Origin: Patescibacteria group bacterium
GTDB taxonomy: Bacteria > Patescibacteriota > Saccharimonadia > CAILAD01 > BJGX01
DNA length: 13,396 nucleotides
Assembly (NCBI GenBank): GCA_030917065.1
Contig: JAUPVL010000019.1
Span: 1 to 13,396, forward strand
Reading direction: 5' to 3'
Below the pieces are notes generated by a model. The model was not told the DNA's origin. It did no database searches and was given only the letters and a program-made list of their open reading frames with translations. This document shows, piece after piece, positions 12,172 to 13,396 of the stretch; within the stretch, counting starts at the first letter, position 1; each line of letters starts with the position of its first letter. The position numbers were made by a program, and so were the translations under genes.

Positions 12172-13194
12172 ATGCATATCTCGATCGACCGCGAACGTGT
12201 TGAGCTAGTACTTGGTACTCTATTGGATACATATCGTGAAAAACGGTATATCTATAGACTCCCTTCCGCTAGATTGCCTCACGAAGTAGCTGATCTGGAG
12301 AGAAGGCTGGAGCTGGGTTCTGTAGAGCATGCTATGTTTCTATTTGTACTATGCCTATATATGAAGGGCGGTATCAAGAGCAACACCGCAGCCAAGCAGC
12401 TCGCTCGACTCTACTCTCGCAGACCTAGGCTGTTTGACGCTGATGAAATTGTGAAGATTAAGCCTGAATCAATCACAGCATCTCTGGAAAGAGTCGATCT
12501 AAGATATCTTAAAAACTCTGCTCCACCGCACTGGATTGAGAATGCTCAAAGACTCTTAGACTGGTACGACGGTGATCCTCGTAAGATCTTCGTAGGTGTC
12601 GGTGACTATGACGAAGCCTGTCGGAGGATACGCAACAAAAGCCGACGACACCACAGGACAAAGCAGTTCACGCACAGGCAAGGGTTCGTGGGGTTCCAGC
12701 ACAAGATGGTTAGTATGCTGATGTATTTCTACATCGCCTCAGACATAATCGATCCAATCCCCTTCCCTATACCAGTAGATTTTCATGTAATGCGAGTATG
12801 TATAGAGACTGAGATGGTAAATTTCTCTGGCGACTCAATAGGTAGAGATATCTACTCAGAGCAACTACAGACCGTTCTAAGAGACTTGTTTACCAATTAC
12901 TGCATAAGACACGATGTAAGTCCCATAGAGCTCTGTAACGCCGTGTGGCTACTGTCTAGCGTGGGTTGTGCAAAGAACCCCGGCAACCGTACCCTGTCTA
13001 GGCAGTATCGAGCTCGTAAGACCGAGACTCCAGCCTACATTCCTGTCTGGAGTGACTCGGAACTCGCTAGATATGAACAATTCTGTGGGGCTTGCCCGGT
13101 TGGTGACATGTGTCACTGGGATGTGCCCAATAGCGCCTACACCATAAAGGGCGAACTCATGAAACTCCGTCCTCGCTCTACTCCACCCCAATAG
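12172..13194 (+). CDS. HhH-GPD superfamily protein with putative C-terminal iron-sulphur loop
   Basis: This 340-residue protein resembles the EndoIII/OGG1 class of base-excision DNA glycosylases, although I cannot name a subfamily. A hairpin-like segment GFVGFQHKMVSMLMYF (171-186) has Lys178 where bifunctional glycosylases carry the catalytic lysine. PVDFHVMRV (201-209) matches the VDTHVxRV motif, with Asp203 as the catalytic aspartate. The C-terminus has Cys305, Cys308 and Cys314 in C-x2-C-x5-C spacing, as in the EndoIII [4Fe-4S] loop. The expected first cysteine six residues upstream is missing; Cys266 is the nearest candidate. The N-terminal 150 residues are helical with a WYDGDPRKIF segment. 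By eye the gene is richer in G+C than its left-side neighbours. It diverges from the RRM gene and ends before a hairpin terminator. DNA or RNA substrate is unknown. Confidence 0.7.
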   Translation: MHISIDRERVELVLGTLLDTYREKRYIYRLPSARLPHEVADLERRLELGSVEHAMFLFVLCLYMKGGIKSNTAAKQLARLYSRRPRLFDADEIVKIKPESITASLERVDLRYLKNSAPPHWIENAQRLLDWYDGDPRKIFVGVGDYDEACRRIRNKSRRHHRTKQFTHRQGFVGFQHKMVSMLMYFYIASDIIDPIPFPIPVDFHVMRVCIETEMVNFSGDSIGRDIYSEQLQTVLRDLFTNYCIRHDVSPIELCNAVWLLSSVGCAKNPGNRTLSRQYRARKTETPAYIPVWSDSELARYEQFCGACPVGDMCHWDVPNSAYTIKGELMKLRPRSTPPQ

Positions 13195-13210
13195 AATATC
13201 GTTCTAAACA

Positions 13211-13236
13211 AAAACCAGACGCAATAGTCTGGTTTA
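13211..13236. terminator. Bidirectional hairpin terminator between the HhH-GPD-like gene and ssrA
   Basis: A 9-bp stem AAACCAGAC/GTCTGGTTT (13212-13220 with 13227-13235, loop GCAATA) lies 17 nt after the gene stop. A T-rich tract follows on the minus strand, with a weaker one on the plus strand. Confidence 0.65.
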
Positions 13237-13273
13237 ATTCTTAGTTTGTATATTGCGCTATTTCGTTAGTAAC

Positions 13274-13302
13274 AAAAAAAGACCAAGGTCCTAACCTGGT
13301 CT
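13274..13302 (-). terminator. Rho-independent terminator of tmRNA
   Basis: On the minus strand, AGACCAGG (13302-13295) pairs with CCTTGGTC (13288-13281, one bulge), followed by seven T residues (13280-13274). It starts 5 nt after the encoded CCA end of tmRNA. Confidence 0.85.
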
Positions 13303-13307
13303 CTATC

Positions 13308-13396
13308 TGGTGGAGCTGGAGGGAATCGCACCCTCGTCCATGAAGATCTAATATATATCGTCTACAAGTATAGTTGATTTGAGGTTGTTTCAAAAG
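13308..13396 (-). ncRNA. ssrA: tmRNA (SsrA), 3' part; 5' part and tag ORF beyond window
   Basis: tmRNA rescues stalled ribosomes and adds a degradation tag, working with SmpB. The minus strand ends in CAGCTCC, a discriminator A and an encoded CCA (13310-13308), the standard tmRNA acceptor arm. A 5-bp T stem GAGGG/CCCTC (13335-13331 with 13323-13319) encloses the loop TGCGATT (13330-13324). GGACGAGGG immediately 5' matches the usual tmRNA junction. The upstream part shown (13340-13396) includes CTTGTAGACG, typical of the region after the pseudoknots. The tag sequence and 5' acceptor strand are outside. An intrinsic terminator follows. The T loop has G where U55 is expected. Confidence 0.93.

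Overview
The window reads as a piece of a small, AT-rich, gene-dense bacterial chromosome, most likely from a Patescibacteria/CPR member and probably Saccharibacteria (TM7). This placement is inferred from gene content and sequence style. TGA works as a normal stop: the helicase gene ends in a TGA that overlaps the next ATG. That argues against the UGA=Gly lineages (Gracilibacteria, Absconditabacteria). No phage, insertion sequence or CRISPR array was seen.

Left part, all minus strand, read right to left: argS; a UvrD-like helicase fused to a RecB-type nuclease, overlapping by 4 bp with a SprT-like zinc protease; a small two-helix membrane protein; rmuC; trpS; a large structured RNA (about 1210-1715) with its own promoter and terminator; an AT-rich gap with two DnaA-box-like sites; a four-helix membrane protein; and the start of pheS, which runs off the left edge. 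The content is translation (three aminoacyl-tRNA synthetases) mixed with DNA repair and recombination.

Right part: smpB diverges from argS across a 70-bp gap and is followed by a class I fructose-bisphosphate aldolase. Next comes a short transcription unit (promoter 11426-11455, terminator 11571-11604) holding a small RNA or a very small ORF. A single-RRM RNA-binding protein lies on the minus strand. It diverges from a HhH-GPD-like protein with a putative iron-sulphur loop, and the window ends inside tmRNA (ssrA), entered from its 3' end. SmpB and tmRNA, the two partners of trans-translation, therefore lie about 3 kb apart.

Two observations stand out. First, the 1210-1715 RNA folds into many hairpins whose imperfect pairs are G-U on the minus strand but A-C on the plus strand, so it is probably a real structured RNA; I could not match it to a known family. 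Second, six genes have a TATAAT-like -10 box ending exactly 6 or 7 nt before the ATG. Such transcripts would be leaderless, while several leadered or operon-internal genes carry Shine-Dalgarno sequences.
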